In this document: piece after piece, positions 1 to 12,200 of the stretch | Position numbering within the stretch: position 1 is the stretch's first letter | Layout of the letters: every line of letters begins with the position of its first letter | Origin: Caecitellus pseudoparvulus | Taxonomy: Eukaryota > Bigyra: Bicosoecida | Direction: 5' to 3' | Assembly (NCBI GenBank): GCA_965644315.1 | Contig: CBFFRQ010000069.1 | Location: forward strand, 620,001-684,000 | Length of the DNA stretch: 64,000 nucleotides | Made by a program: the position numbers and the translations under genes | The notes under the pieces: generated by a model | Databases searched by the model: none | Told to the model about the DNA's origin: nothing | What the model saw: only the letters and a program-made list of their open reading frames with translations

Positions 1-156
1 GGCGGCTGGCGCCGCGCCGCCGACACCGGTCTCCAGCGCACCTGTCAGTGATGCAGAAGGGCCCCGCAGGCAATTCAATTCCAATGCACTGCATGTCGTG
101 TTTCTCGGCTCCAGGAACCCCCTGGCACACGCCCTGAACGCTCCAGTGGAGGCCAT
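1..156 (-). CDS. Possible 5' end of a divergent gene (weak)
   Basis: On the minus strand an ATG at 156 opens a frame of 52 codons that runs off the left edge without a stop. The start of the peptide (MASTGAFRACARGFLEPR...) is rich in Ala, Ser, Thr and Arg and poor in acids, as in an organelle targeting peptide. It would be transcribed away from the PARP-like gene that starts at 202, leaving only 45 bp between the two starts. The + strand is also open here (frame 2, to about 232), so the open frame alone is weak evidence. The stretch may simply be the promoter and 5' UTR of the gene at 202. Confidence 0.25.
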   Translation of the reverse strand, partial: MASTGAFRACARGFLEPRNTTCSALELNCLRGPSASLTGALETGVGGAAPAA

Positions 157-201
157 AGCTCGCTCCCAGCGCCAGCCTGCGGAAATTGCGAGCGGGCCGC
201 C

Positions 202-3200
202 ATGGCATCCGCAGACAACGCCGTAGTGCCTGTCAGCCGCCTCCAGCACAGGGAGGAGTATCAGCGCGTGGAATATTTGCTTCAGGTGTGTGCATGCACC
301 GCTGCGCAGCGCTGGGCTGCTGTACCTGCGCGTTTCAGACTGCACCCTGAAACGCGTCTGCAACCAAGGCAGCATGGCAAACTGGCACAGCGGCATGCCC
401 ATTCCACCGCTCGCCGCACAGCTCTGCCTCCGACACACTGGTGTGCGGGATTTGAAAGTCTGGAGGGTGGAGAACCCCCACTTGACGCTGCAGTTCGACC
501 GCAGCGCTGGCAGCCTGCTGTGCCTGGAGTCGTGGGTGAATGTCGGCGCGCTGCCGAGCTACAACAAGATCCAGGATGTCTGCAGCAGGGGCTTCTACCT
601 CCCCGAAGACGGCGGGGGGCTGTCCTTCAAGACTGGCCATGTGACGCTGGATTGTCCACCGGCAGGTGCGTGTGCGAGGCGAGCCGCGGCACATCCCGCG
701 GCGCGTGCAGCCAATTTCCGCACGAGCACCCGCGGCTCTCACCACAGAAGGCGGCATCCACCAGCTGCTCCTGAGCAAAGTTGGCGTCGGGCGCTCATTC
801 GTGCTGGAGGATGCCTCTGAAGCCGGCCCTGGTGGCCGAAGCCTGCCGGGTGGCTACAACAGCTTCTACGTGCACGGGGAGAGCGGGTCCTACAGCCACG
901 AGTATGTCGTGCCTGACCCCGCCCAGGCACTGCCACAGTACATCGTGCACTTCACCCTGGACACCCGCGTCACGATGCCACCCCCGTCTGCCACTGACAT
1001 GGCCGCCCGCAAGAAGCACTTCCGCGCCCACATGGCCACGGTGAAGGAGCGCGTGCTGGAGGCGCTGGCGCAGCTAGGCCCGGCGGCCGGTGACCAGACG
1101 GAGGTGCTGTTGGCAGAGATTGCCGAGAAGTACGAGCAGGCCCTGACGGCGTCGTGCCAGGAGGACCCCCTGCTGGACGAGCGCAAGCGCAGCATCGACA
1201 AGGCCGTGGCGGCAATTTCCGCAAAGGTGGAGGCGGTGCAGGCCAACCACAAGGCCACAGAGGACGCCATCTACGCCCAGATGCAGCGCGTGCTGCAGCA
1301 GCTGAACTCCGCCACAGAAGCCAAGATCGCGGTGCTGCTGGCAGAGGAGCTGGAGCTGCGCCGTCAGAAGGAGCAAATCGACTGGACGGAGTCCTTCGTC
1401 GGCGTGCTGGCGGACACGCTGCCGCCCATGTCCTTCATCAGCGCCTGGGACAAGCACACCGCCATGCGGTCCACCCTGTACACTCAGGCTGGCGGCGGCG
1501 CTGCGTATGCGGCGGCCAGTGACATCCTGGACTCCGTCGCGGCGGACTCGCGGCTGGAGGGCAGTCTGCGAGTGACGTCAGGCGCCGACACCCCAGCTGG
1601 CGCCACCTCCCTCTCGGGTGGGCACAGTCCACGCCAGGCGCCCTACTCGGCCGCCTCCGCAGCCCTGCCGCCCTATGACGCCCACTTCTCGTCCACCCCC
1701 GCCACCCTCGCCTCCACGCTGCCCCCCCACCCAGCCATACACACCCAGCGTCCACTTCGCCCCCTCGCCCCCCGCCACGTACAGCACACCAGCGCTGCCG
1801 CCGGCACCCGCCAGCACAGCCATGGTGCCGGCAGCGGCGCCTGAGCCGGCCACTGTGCAGCAGGCCCAAGCTGCCGTACACGCAGCCCACGAGGAGCTGG
1901 CCAGCACCACCCGCCTGGCCGCCAGCATGCCCAGCAGCCAGGCCAAGGCGGCGCACGACATGGTGGCAGCCGCCACGGCCAAGCTGCAGGCCGCCCAGGC
2001 CACGCATGCGGGCATGGTGCAGGCAGAGGCCTACAAGAGCCTCGCTGCCGCCGGCACGCCGCTGGCGCAGGGGGGCAGTGCAGCCGTCCCCCGCCCGCGC
2101 CCACCTGCGGCAGCCCCCCCCTCCCCCGCCCTGGACGGCTTCGCGGCACTGTCTCCCGATGGGCGGGAGGGGCACGGCGCAGGGGGCGCTGCCGCCCGGT
2201 CGCCGCCCACACGCAGTGTCAAGGCGCTCGTCGAGCGGCACTCCCTGTCAGCGTACGTGGAGAGCAGGAAGCGGGGGCTGGGTGACGCCGTCATGATGCA
2301 GATCACGCCGGATAAGATGTTCCCTGACTCCCGTGTGCTCACCTCCGCCGACGCTTCCATGCGGGTGTTCCTGTGCCTGCCCTTTGAGAGCGGTGCCATG
2401 GGGGGCACCTTTGGGGGGGGCTTCGGCAGCACTGGCAGCCACAGCGCCCCACCCACCACTCGGAAGATCTTCAGCTCCGCTGACGCCTACCCCCCTGGTT
2501 TGGCCGAGTTCCCCGCCCACTACACTTCCTGGGTGACCACCAACGGCTCGCCAGTGGGCACAGTCGTGCTGGTCAAGTCAGGGGGGCACCTCTTCGGAGG
2601 GTACACGCCAGAGCCATGGCGCTTCGATGGCAACTTCCACGGCTCTCCCAAAGCCTTCTTGTTCTCCCTGACGCGGGACTGCAAGGTGCCGTACACGGGG
2701 CGCAAGCCGGGCCCTGCTCAGGATGCCGACCGCGTCATGCGGGCAGAGCACGAGGAGCAGAACATCAACATCCAAATCAACTTTGAGCAGGCCCGCCAGG
2801 CGGAAATCGACCGCCTGCTCATGGAAGGCGTGTCCTTCGACGAGGTGGGCAACGTCATGTCCAACCCACGCGGCGCAGATGTGTCGAAGCTGGACATCCC
2901 CCCGCCCCGCAAGCGGCCCTGGTTCAGGGTGGACGCCCAGCGCTCCACGCCAGACACACTGCAGTTTGGCGTCGGGGATTTGGTGCTGGCTGGTGACCTG
3001 TCAGAGTGCACGACACAGCTGGAGAGCAGCTTCGGCATCGGCTTGCAGCCAGGCTCTGTGGAGACGCGCACATTCTTCGGCGGGGCGGCAGATGGCGTGT
3101 TCAAGGCCGACGTTGTAGAGGTCTGGGCTGTCCAGCATGAGGGCGCTGGGTACGGTGGCTTCGGTGGTGACTTTGGGGGCAGCAGCGGCGCTGCGTTTGG

Positions 3201-3240
3201 AGAGGAGCCAGCGTATGATGACGAGGATGCTGGCTACTAG
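202..3240 (+). CDS. PARP-like catalytic domain fused to TLDc domain
   Basis: Model of 938 residues in four exons: 202-289, 339-665, 748-1571 and 1663-3240. The start has a perfect GCCGCCATGG context. Introns 1 and 2 (49 and 82 bp) keep phase; intron 3 (91 bp, GTGACG to CTCCGCAG) is less certain. Residues about 60-206 resemble a poly(ADP-ribose) polymerase catalytic fold: an ENPHLTLQFD opening, LLLSKVGVGRSF, PGGYNSFYVHG, and EYVVPDPAQALPQYIVHF, which should carry the family's catalytic Glu. The usual His-Gly and Tyr motifs are not evident. A helical, probably coiled-coil stretch follows (about 220-350), then a Pro/Ala-rich linker. The C-terminal third (about 600-905) is a TLDc domain, with VLVKSGGHLFGGYTPEPW, KAFLFSLTRD and the closing VVEVWAV. 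TLDc proteins are linked to oxidative-stress resistance and V-ATPase regulation. ADP-ribosyl transfer is uncertain because of the missing motifs. Confidence 0.8.
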
Positions 3241-3395
3241 CCCTTGCATGGCAAATTCCTCACATCTCACTGACCCTTTGTGTTTGTGGCCGCCCCTCAT
3301 CTCAATGCATTCCCAGCATAGCAGCACCTGAGGCGTCCAGCCCACCAGAAATTCCATCTGTGTAGACGCACCGCCCCCCCCACCGAAAAGTCGTG

Positions 3396-6300
3396 CTACT
3401 GTGACTGGACAAGGGCGTAGCTCTTGTTCAGCACGCCTGCCCGGATCAACAGCGTTCGCACGGCAGGGATGGCTTCAAGAGATGCCGCTGGAATGTACAG
3501 CAGTGTGCCTCGTGAAAGCTTCACTTCTTCGTCCAGACGCTTGATGCGTGGCATCTGCACAACAAAGTAGCCGAGGAGGAGTGCCCCCGCCACCCCCAGC
3601 GTCGCGAGGAGCTGTTCCCGCAAGAACTTGTCCATGGTCGCAGCTGTTTTCTGACTGCCAGCCTGGCTGGAAGCATAGAAGGCATCTTGGAGCGGCTTCT
3701 GGGCAAAGGCACGGATGTCCAGCAGTCCCTGGTTGCGCAGGCGCTCCTCACGAGGCGCGGGGCGACCAGCTTGGATGCTACTGAGTCGCTCCACCAGGAG
3801 CAAGCGGGCCTCTGTGACATACTTCTCCACACCAGCCTGGATGCCATTCCTCAGCACACCCGCGTACAAGGAGGAACACAAGCCCGCATTCTCACCGTCC
3901 ACACAGCCGTTGCGCAGTTGCAAGTTCAGCCGATTCTCAGAGCTTCGCGCAGGCAAGATGCCAGCCTGCTTGTCGCCATACAGCAGTGCCTCTTGGATCC
4001 ATAGCAACTCACGGGAGAGGGCCAGACCCTGCTCGGCCAAAGTGCTTGCCTCCTGGACGTCGTCCGTCTGCATGGCCCGTTGTGTTGCAGCAAGCAGCTG
4101 CATGGACACTACCTCCCGTTGGTAGCCCCACATGGACGTGTGGCCTGTGCCTTGAATGTCGGCCGACGTGGCATTTGACCACAGCAGCGTGGCAATGTAG
4201 TAGGCTGAAGCAAGCAAGAGGGGCGAGGAAAACACAATGAGTGTCCAGACCAGCTCCCCCACCTGCATGCGCAGGCGGCGCTTGCTGTCCACTTTGAATC
4301 GCACGTTTGACAAGCGGCCCCAGTTCTCCAATTCACCCTCCAGCTCCTCCTCACGTTCTGGCTCCTCGATACCAGCTGCCTCAGCTGTGAAAGTAGCAGC
4401 CTTGGCTTGGCTGTTGGCCTGGAAAGCTTGGACCAGGCGCCTGGGCAAGTTGAACAGCAGCTGCCACATGCGATTTCGAGTGTTCAGCGCGATGAACGTC
4501 ATGGGCAGCAGGATGAACGCAGCAACAACAGCGAGCACCCCCATCGAGCACCAGAACAGGATTGTACGGGAAACCTCGGCTTCTGCACCCTGTTTTAAGA
4601 AGGTCACGTCGGCTTGGACCGTCGTCGCATTCAGTTGTGGGATGAGGGCGTCCCGCATATTGGCCTCCAACCAACGCAAGTGCCCCCCCTCTGCAGCCAG
4701 CACCTGCGTGTAATCTTGCTGCCCCAGTACCCTCATGTGGGCCATGAACTCCAGCGTCGCATCGAGCAAGTTCACTTTGTAGCTGAAGCTGTCGTCGTGC
4801 TGGTCTGCTTGCAGTGTCAGCTCGGTTTCAATGTGCAACTCCCTTTGCCCGTCGCCTTGCAGCGTGTCAATCGCGGCGAACACTTGCCTGTTTCGGCGCT
4901 CAAAGTCTGCGAGGGAGCGCTGTATCAGTCGCTGGTTGATGTTGTACTCTTCCTCGGCAACCTCAAACTCAGGCGTGCCAGGGACTGTGATGTCCAGCAC
5001 ATTTGCAAGGAGTACCTGGTCCTCCGCTGCCAGTTGCAGTGTTTGGGCGCGCAGCTGGCGCTCAGCCGTTTCTTCCAAGAGATTCAATGTCAGAGCATAC
5101 TCGTGAAAGAGGACGTTGATCAGCACTGTCGTGGTCGTCATGAGCGCCAGGGTGAGGAGTAGCGTGCCGAGTACCGACGACCGGAGTGCAACGACGGCTT
5201 GCTCAGGCTTGCGATTCCGGGCACTCACGATGCCTCGAACGGTGCTGCCGAGGGTGGAGCGAGACTCTGCGCTATTCAAGCTTCCCGATCGCGCAACTGA
5301 GCCCTCCAGCGCTGCATCCTGATGAGGGCCATCGCTTGCGTCAACCTGGAGCGCTGTCGACTGCTCGCCCACCAGAGATCCAGGCCGCGACACCTGCCCA
5401 TGGATATCCATGGACACGGTCTTGACAACTTGGGCTGAGGGCGGATCTAGCGTGCCTGCTGATTGAACGGCAGTTGCTACCGACTGTGCCGAGCCCGCTG
5501 CTCGTGGCCCTGCCTTGGCATCCTTTGGCTGGCCTACGTCCGGAGCCCGCTTCAGGATGCCAGGCAGTCCCTGGTCTGCCACTGGCCCTGCCTGTGAGCG
5601 TGCGGACTCTTCCACGTACGGGCGGACACTTTCCCCCTCTGAGCTGCTGTCCAGCAGGGACGACAAGTCATCGGAATGGTCCGAAGCTGCACCATGATCG
5701 ACGTCGGCAAGGCGAGCTGGGGTGGTCGCCACGCCGGGCGCCTTCATGGGTGACACGGACGGAATGGATGGCAGCATGTTCACCCCCATACCAACACCAC
5801 TGCCAGTTGGAGATACGACAGAGGAGATCTTGGGAAGCTCTGCCACTTCCCACATGAGAACGGACAACCTGTCGCCCGGAAGTGCGTTTGGGAGATCGCC
5901 GGCGCCAATGGACGTCGTCTGCATGCGGAGCCAGACGCGAAGAGCCAGATGCTTGGGCTTCCTTGTGCGCCCCTTGCCTCCACCTCCACGCCGTGTAGCC
6001 AACGTGGACGCCTGAGAAACTGCCGCTGGGAAGTGCCTCGACACCTTCTGCAAAGTGGCGAGGAGGCCGCCTCTCAGGCGGTCCACCGCCAAGCCAAGCT
6101 CTCGGGCAGCCATCTCAACTTCAACAAGTGACGTATCTTGGTCATCAAACTGCTTCACATCCCCCAGCTGTTCACACAGGGCCCGGGCGCTGTTGAAGTG
6201 TGGAAGGAATGCCGAGAGATTCAAGTTGCAGGCGTTTACATCTTCAGCTGTGTGCCCCAGCATGCTCAGGCTCGTCTTGCAAGCAGATGAGATGGTGCCT

Positions 6301-8722
6301 GAGTTTGATAAGAACAAAATGAAGTTGTGCTGCGTTGCCATCGGCTGCATGAGGGCCCCAAAGCCGTGCTTCAACGAACGCGCTGAAAGGAGCATTGGAA
6401 AAATGTGCCCTGCTGAGTGCACGCCCAGCACCATTCGGACCGTGTTCATCATGGACCCCCGGCCTGTGGACAGGTACGCCCGCATGAACTTGTTGTGTAA
6501 GGAGGCGATGGGTTCAGGCATGAGGGAGTTGATGGACTTGTTCAGCATTTCGCGCTTGCTGTACCCGAACGTGCCGAGAGCGGCCGCGTTCACCTCAGTG
6601 ATCATGCCCAAGCTGCGCTCCTGGTCTGAGCAAGACAGCACGGCCATGTTCTCGGCGCTGGAATCAAGAGTGTTGACACAACCCAAGAATTGGAATGTTG
6701 CCCGCTTGCTCTGGTGTTCTTGGGACAGCTCTTCTTCGAGAGCGTCTGCTTCCTGCAGCATGCCAGTGGCCTGACGGGGGTCATTCATCACTGCGTCCAA
6801 AAAGGCTGCGTAGCCCCGCATCACAGTGACACTACGCTTGTTGATGCTCAGCACTCCCAAGTACGCTTCCTCGGCCGACTCTGAGCTTTTCTCGATGCGC
6901 TCAGCCAGGTCCACCAGCTTGACCACAGTTGCACTTCGGGAGGCCAGGGCGGACCAGAAAGCTGCGATGAGCCCGCGCGCAGTCGTCTCGTGCATGCGGG
7001 CCTCAGCTCTGAACTCTTCAAACTGCACACGCTCCTGAATGCGCAAGTGCTCCTCGTCGTGCTTCTTGGCCAGGGCCTCCAGCTGGTGTGACCGAACGCG
7101 GGCCCTGTACGCCTCGTCGCTCGCAGGGTGCTTGGCTGACAATGCCTCCAGGTGACTTGTCTCAACATGCGTATTCCCGCGCCACATGCGCACAAACGTT
7201 GCCGCGGCAACGTGCATGAAGCTGCTTGAGGGGAACTGGGTCAGCCCCATGGCGAGGATGGCTTCGGCTTGGGCCAAAGTGGCGGTGAGTGGACCACGCA
7301 CTCCCAAGCCATGGAAGCCCATGGGAATCTCTTGGCTGCTGTCTTCCATGCCCCGTACAGTTGCCCGCATGGCTTCGTCCATGCACCGCTCTGCGAACCG
7401 CTTGGAACGCTGCACAAGAGACCGAACCTTCAGCTCCAGCAAGTACGCAGAGCCAGGCTCGGATAGCGACGTGTGCAGGTGCTGGAAGCGCTCCTGCACA
7501 CCTATGAACACGACGAGTACCACCAAAGGGGTGACAAACACAAGCAAGTGGGAGCTGTTAGCCGTAAGCCCACCCTCGGCGATTGCGACAAGCGCGCACA
7601 AGCATGCCCAAACACCAGCTGCACCAGCTGCAGCTCGGGTGCAGTTCAAGGCCATGTTAATATTCGGCATGTACCTGGCCCACAGGTACCCTTCAAGGCC
7701 GGTGCTGACCAGCGTTGCAGAAATTATGAACCACGGTGCCAGCCCGTGATGCATCGCCTGCAGCGCCGTGATACACGCTTGTATCACGAGAGCGGCTGCA
7801 TGGACCCGGCCATGGGCCGCAGCCTCCGCGCAAGTCACATCAGTTTGCACGTGCAGCAGCGATACGTACACTGTCAACGCGAGAAACCCCGCGAGAGCAA
7901 ATGTGCATGCTGTGACACCTGCCAAGTGCGCGGGGGACCAGCACTGCACGCCGTCCAGCCAGGTTGCATCGGCATCCTGCCCCACACACACCAGTGGGGA
8001 GGTGAGCACGGAGCACGTTGGCAGGAAGCCAAACGTCGTGCTGGTCACAACAGCGTGGTGGATGAACGATACCAGCAACTTGGGCTTGAAAACTCTCTCG
8101 CGGGGACGCCGTGGTTTTGTGATGCTGTGGCCCAGGAAGCAGAGCACTACAAATGAACAGGCCCACAGCACACACACGAAGACCAGCGCCGAAGTCGAGT
8201 ACCCCTCGCTTATCGCGCTCTGTGGTCGCACCAGCAGGGTGCTTCCCAAGGTGCTGAGGGCTGTCGATGCGCGGGCATCGTGCCAGGGCAAGTAGTCGGA
8301 GGCGTGAATGGAAAGGGCAGCAACCTGAAACGCAGAAACGCTACAATGATGCTGCACGCCAACCTCCATGCCCGCACTTTGAACGCACCTGAGCTCCAAC
8401 CAGCAAAGTCTGGGTCATGGTCCACAAGTCTGAGACGGAGCTGGACATTCCGAGGCTCTCTTCCACACAAGCCTCAACCCAACTGCGGACAGCTGTGAGA
8501 GCGTTTGCTACCCACCCAGCCTGCGCTTCGCCCTCAACCTCCGCAACCACGGGCACGCTTGCCACGGCAGAAATGCGATCTGGCTTAGATTGGTTAGCGA
8601 TACTGGACCCTGAGCCATCCGGGCTGACCTGCAGGCGCAACACAGCGGTGGCTTGGTAGTGAAGTGAAGAGAAGTCCACGCGGCGGTGACTCCCTTACCT
8701 TTGAGCTGCGCTGGCGCATCAT
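3396..8722 (-). CDS. TmcB/TmcC-like multi-pass PAS-domain protein
   Basis: Model of 1730 residues in three exons: 8722-8699 (8 codons), 8628-8389 and 8324-3396. The introns of 70 and 64 bp (donors GTAAGG and GTGCGT, acceptors CTGCAG and TTTCAG) are both phase 0. The start is an ATGATG pair at 8722. About residues 130-365 hold several transmembrane helices. A cytosolic helical region follows, then a PAS domain (about 630-765) with GMITEVNAAALGTFGYSKRE and INSLMPEPIASLHNKFM, then a low-complexity linker. The C-terminal half adds membrane segments near 1137-1162, 1336-1366, 1446-1471 and 1656-1680 with a helical loop between the first two. It ends in LLYIPAASLEAIPAVRTLL, as in the 'tiny macrocysts' TmcB/TmcC family. 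These are thought to be sensory membrane proteins; ligand and output are unknown. It faces the PARP-TLDc gene tail to tail with 155 bp between. Confidence 0.82.
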
Positions 8723-9227
8723 CCTGGCACTTTCCTGAAACTAAGGCTCTAAGAGGAAGCTGTGGGAAGACGGCTCAAGACAGAAGCTTGATCCTGCATG
8801 CCGGAGGCTGCGCCGGGAATACAGTGAGACCTCGCAGCGCGAGTAATTTAGTCGAGGGCGACAAGTGTGCCAGTCCACCCGAGATGGCTCGAGGATGCGA
8901 GTGCAGCCGCTGAACCAGCTCACTTCCTATGTCCGGGAGCTCCCTGCATCTTGGTTGGCCCCCGCTCGCACCTCTTACGCCGCATGCTGCGTCGGACGCA
9001 ACAGTCTGCACACAGGTCGAGATCAAGGAACTGAAAGCCGACCCGCGTTCCACTTCCACCCGCCGACGTTTTTGGTCACTGCATTGCACAAGGTTTGCCG
9101 TGGACTGCGAAGTGAGCTCTGCTGCACTTGGAAGGGGAGCTGGGGCCTGAGTGGGTCTCACACCCAGCGCCACCTCCAGGAGCAAACTTGACACTCTCCC
9201 CGCAGGCCGCTGCGATGGGGTGGTTGC
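8723..9227. other. Intergenic, 505 bp
   Basis: This stretch lies between the stop of the giant HECT gene and the start of the TmcB-like gene, both on the minus strand. It must hold the HECT 3' UTR and the TmcB-like promoter. Short frames occur on both strands, but none shows a recognisable domain, a good start context and a sensible codon pattern together. I see no RNA gene or repeat. Confidence 0.6.
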
Positions 9228-12200
9228 TCAACTCCAGCCACTGGCCAGGGCTGCGTTTGCCATACCCGTGCCAGTGTCATCTCCGTCGATGGCCACACAG
9301 TTGTGTGCGGCAAAGAGGATACGCTGCCGCAGCAGTTCCTTGCTGGAGTACTCTGGCAGGTCCAGGGTGTTGTAGCAGGTGTGTGCCACAGGGAAGGAGT
9401 CTTTTGGACTGCGGCGGTCAATCTGGAAGCGCCTGCCGAAGGAAGCTTTGTTGCGGCCGATGGTGGGGCGCCCAGAGATGAAGCGCAGGACAGCCGCCAC
9501 GTCATCCGGACTTGCTTCTCGGAGCACGTCAAAGTACCACTGAATGACAGTGTCGCCTCGGGACCACCCGCTAAAGTCAGTCATCTCTGCCAGCAAGTCA
9601 ATATCAATGTCCCCTGTGAGCCCACACACCAGGCGCTGGAACTGCCGTGCAGAGAAGAGGGCGAGGGGGGCGATGGGCACCATGGTGGCCAAGCCGGCTC
9701 GCACGGCTTCCACCTGCCGAGACACCTGCTGAAGCTGAGTGCGGGTGACAGCTGCGACATACTCCTCGCGATTTGCCCACGTGAGCAGCTTGTTGGCTCC
9801 GCCAGCCACCACCTCCACGGTGCGCCCAGACCAAAGCTGGGTAGTGAAGGTCTGCTCCCCAACGATGTCGGCGAAGGTCTCTTCCGTGAGAGAGGGGTCG
9901 TTGGCAAGCTCTGTCAGTGCCTTGTGAGAGACGAGGTCCACTTCCTTCAGCGCCTGGGGTCCTGGTGAGCCGCCGGACAGCAAGCACCACAGGAAGGGGG
10001 GCAGGCGCAGGGAGAGGTACTCCTCGTTGCGCAGGGCCATGCCCATGACCTTGCCCAGGAAATTGAACATGCTGAGGGCAGTGGCAGAGGTGGCCTCGGG
10101 GTTGAACACCCAGCAGTCCCGGTTGGCGCCTGAGTTGTTGCGCTCAGTGTGGTTTGGCACACGCACGAAGAGGTCCATCTGGTCGCTCTGCAGGGCCGTG
10201 CTGAACTCCGCGAAGCACTCGCGGTAGGGGCCGCCGTCATCGTGGGAGCGCTCCCCTGCGAACTGCGCAGTCCACAGCTTGGCCCTGCGGCGCAGGCGAG
10301 CCGGAGGCATCGCCCTCATGTAGCGCCAAGCCTGGGAAAACAAGGTGAATCGCCCCTCCGTGTCCACGCCGCCCGAGGCTGCGAAGCGGTACGCGCGGGG
10401 ACGAGACAGCACCAGCTCGAACTTTGAGCCGCTCGTGGAAACCGTGCGCTGCAGGCCATCGCGCAACAGCGGCTCCTTCACCACCGCCAGCACCCAGTGT
10501 GCAGCTCCGGGCAGCAGAGACGCGATGCTGCCCTGGGCAGACACAAGCGTGAGGTCCACCCACGGCAAGCTGCTGCACAGCAGCGAGTTGAACGTCGTGA
10601 TGAGCTTGTACCGCGCCGCAAGGCGTGTGGACCGCTCAGCTGGCGAGAAGGCCGACAGGTGGGGGTACCGCACCAGCAGCGCCTCCTCCTTGCTCTCAGC
10701 GGAGCTGGGCACAGCCGCGAGGGCTGCCGACCACACATCGTCCCAAGCCTTGGTGGGGACTTGGGCCACGGTCCACGAACGCTCTTCAAACACGCGGTCC
10801 ACGAGGGTCACCAGCTCCTCGTCGGCAGCGGGGCCCCATCCAGACGTCACGTCGTGGATGAAGTGAGCGTACACGTCCTGCAAGTACGCCACAGCGTCCG
10901 TCACCTCCACAGAGCCAACGCCTGCCACCTGCGTGATGCGGCGGCTGAGGGTGGGCGCCGCAGGCACTGCGAGCCGCACGTCCTCCGCAGGGCGGGCTGC
11001 ATCTCCGGCTGCAGCACCGCCGGCGCTGCCAGCGCCAGTGGCGACTCCGCTGGCCGCTGCCTTGATCTCCGCAAGGCGGCGGGGAAGCTCGGCCATGAAG
11101 GTGGGGGAGAGGGCGAGGTCCAAGGCCCTCGAGTCCAGCTCTGGGCACACGGCCATGCGTGCGCCCCAGTCAGCCGGAACAGGCCCGCTTGAAGCAGAAA
11201 TCGCAGCAGAGCCCACCACTGCAGCAGTGCCGAGCACTGGCAGAGCTGCAGCGGGCGCGTACAGCACAACGCCAGAGGAGCCTGGCCCCGCCTCCGTCGC
11301 GTGGATGCCTGGGGCCTCCATCGTGGGCTGCAAGGTGTGGCTGAAGTCAAGGAGAGCAACCTGCACGCCTGGCCCGCTGCCAACGCACACTGCAGGAGCA
11401 AGAGGTGTGCCTGGCGGAATGTCGCGCAAGGTGACGCCGATGGGCGTCGTATTCACCTCGAAGCTCACCGTGCCAGCATCGGCATCGTACTTCACTTTCA
11501 CGACGTCACCATCGCTGATGCCGCCCGAGTGTTGGCCTGGCACTTCACTGCCGTTGGCAAAGCCCTTGCCGGTCTTGGCGTCCAGCAAGTACATGCCGCT
11601 GGACGTGAGGTGCGATGATGGCTTCTCAGAGGTGGGCATGGCGTAGGCGCCCAGCCCCACCTTCCGGGAGCTGGGCAGCTCCAGCACCATGTACATCCAC
11701 TCGCACGTGCCGGAGGTCAGGGCAGCACCTGCGATGCCCACACCAGCACTGCCGCCGGCGCCTTCCGTGTACAGCGTGGTGTGTTCGTTGGCAAACTTGA
11801 CAGCACCGGCACTGGCTCCCTCGCCAAGGTGAGAATGGGCGAACACCACGCGCTCCGTCGAGGCGGTGACAGGGAAGGAGGCTTCGGGGCGGGGTGCCTC
11901 CGCATCTTGCTGGCCAGAACCGGCCCAGGAGGCGCCAACAGACAACACGTACTCCGTCCCAGGCTCCAGGTTGCCAATGCTGGCAGTGCCTGCCGTGGTG
12001 TGGCCCACCACGCGTGGTTCTTGTCCGCTCTTGGCTGCTGTGATGGTGAACACGGTGCGAGGGGAGTTCAGGCTAGCAGCAGGAGCCGCGTCTGGGCGGA
12101 AGCGAGGCCACTTTAGCACAACGTGCACGGGAGAAGCACTCTGCACAGCCACGCCGCCGGGTGCAGTGGGCAGGGACTCGTCAGGGGACACGACCTTGGC

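Noticed and set aside
1618-1637. Alternative 20-bp intron in the PARP-TLDc gene
   Set aside because: It is too short for splicing, and the neighbouring 45-bp option (1618-1662) does not keep phase.
8775-9194. 139-codon minus frame between the HECT and TmcB-like genes
   Set aside because: It has no domain, no convincing start context and an unstructured composition; the region is needed as UTR and promoter.
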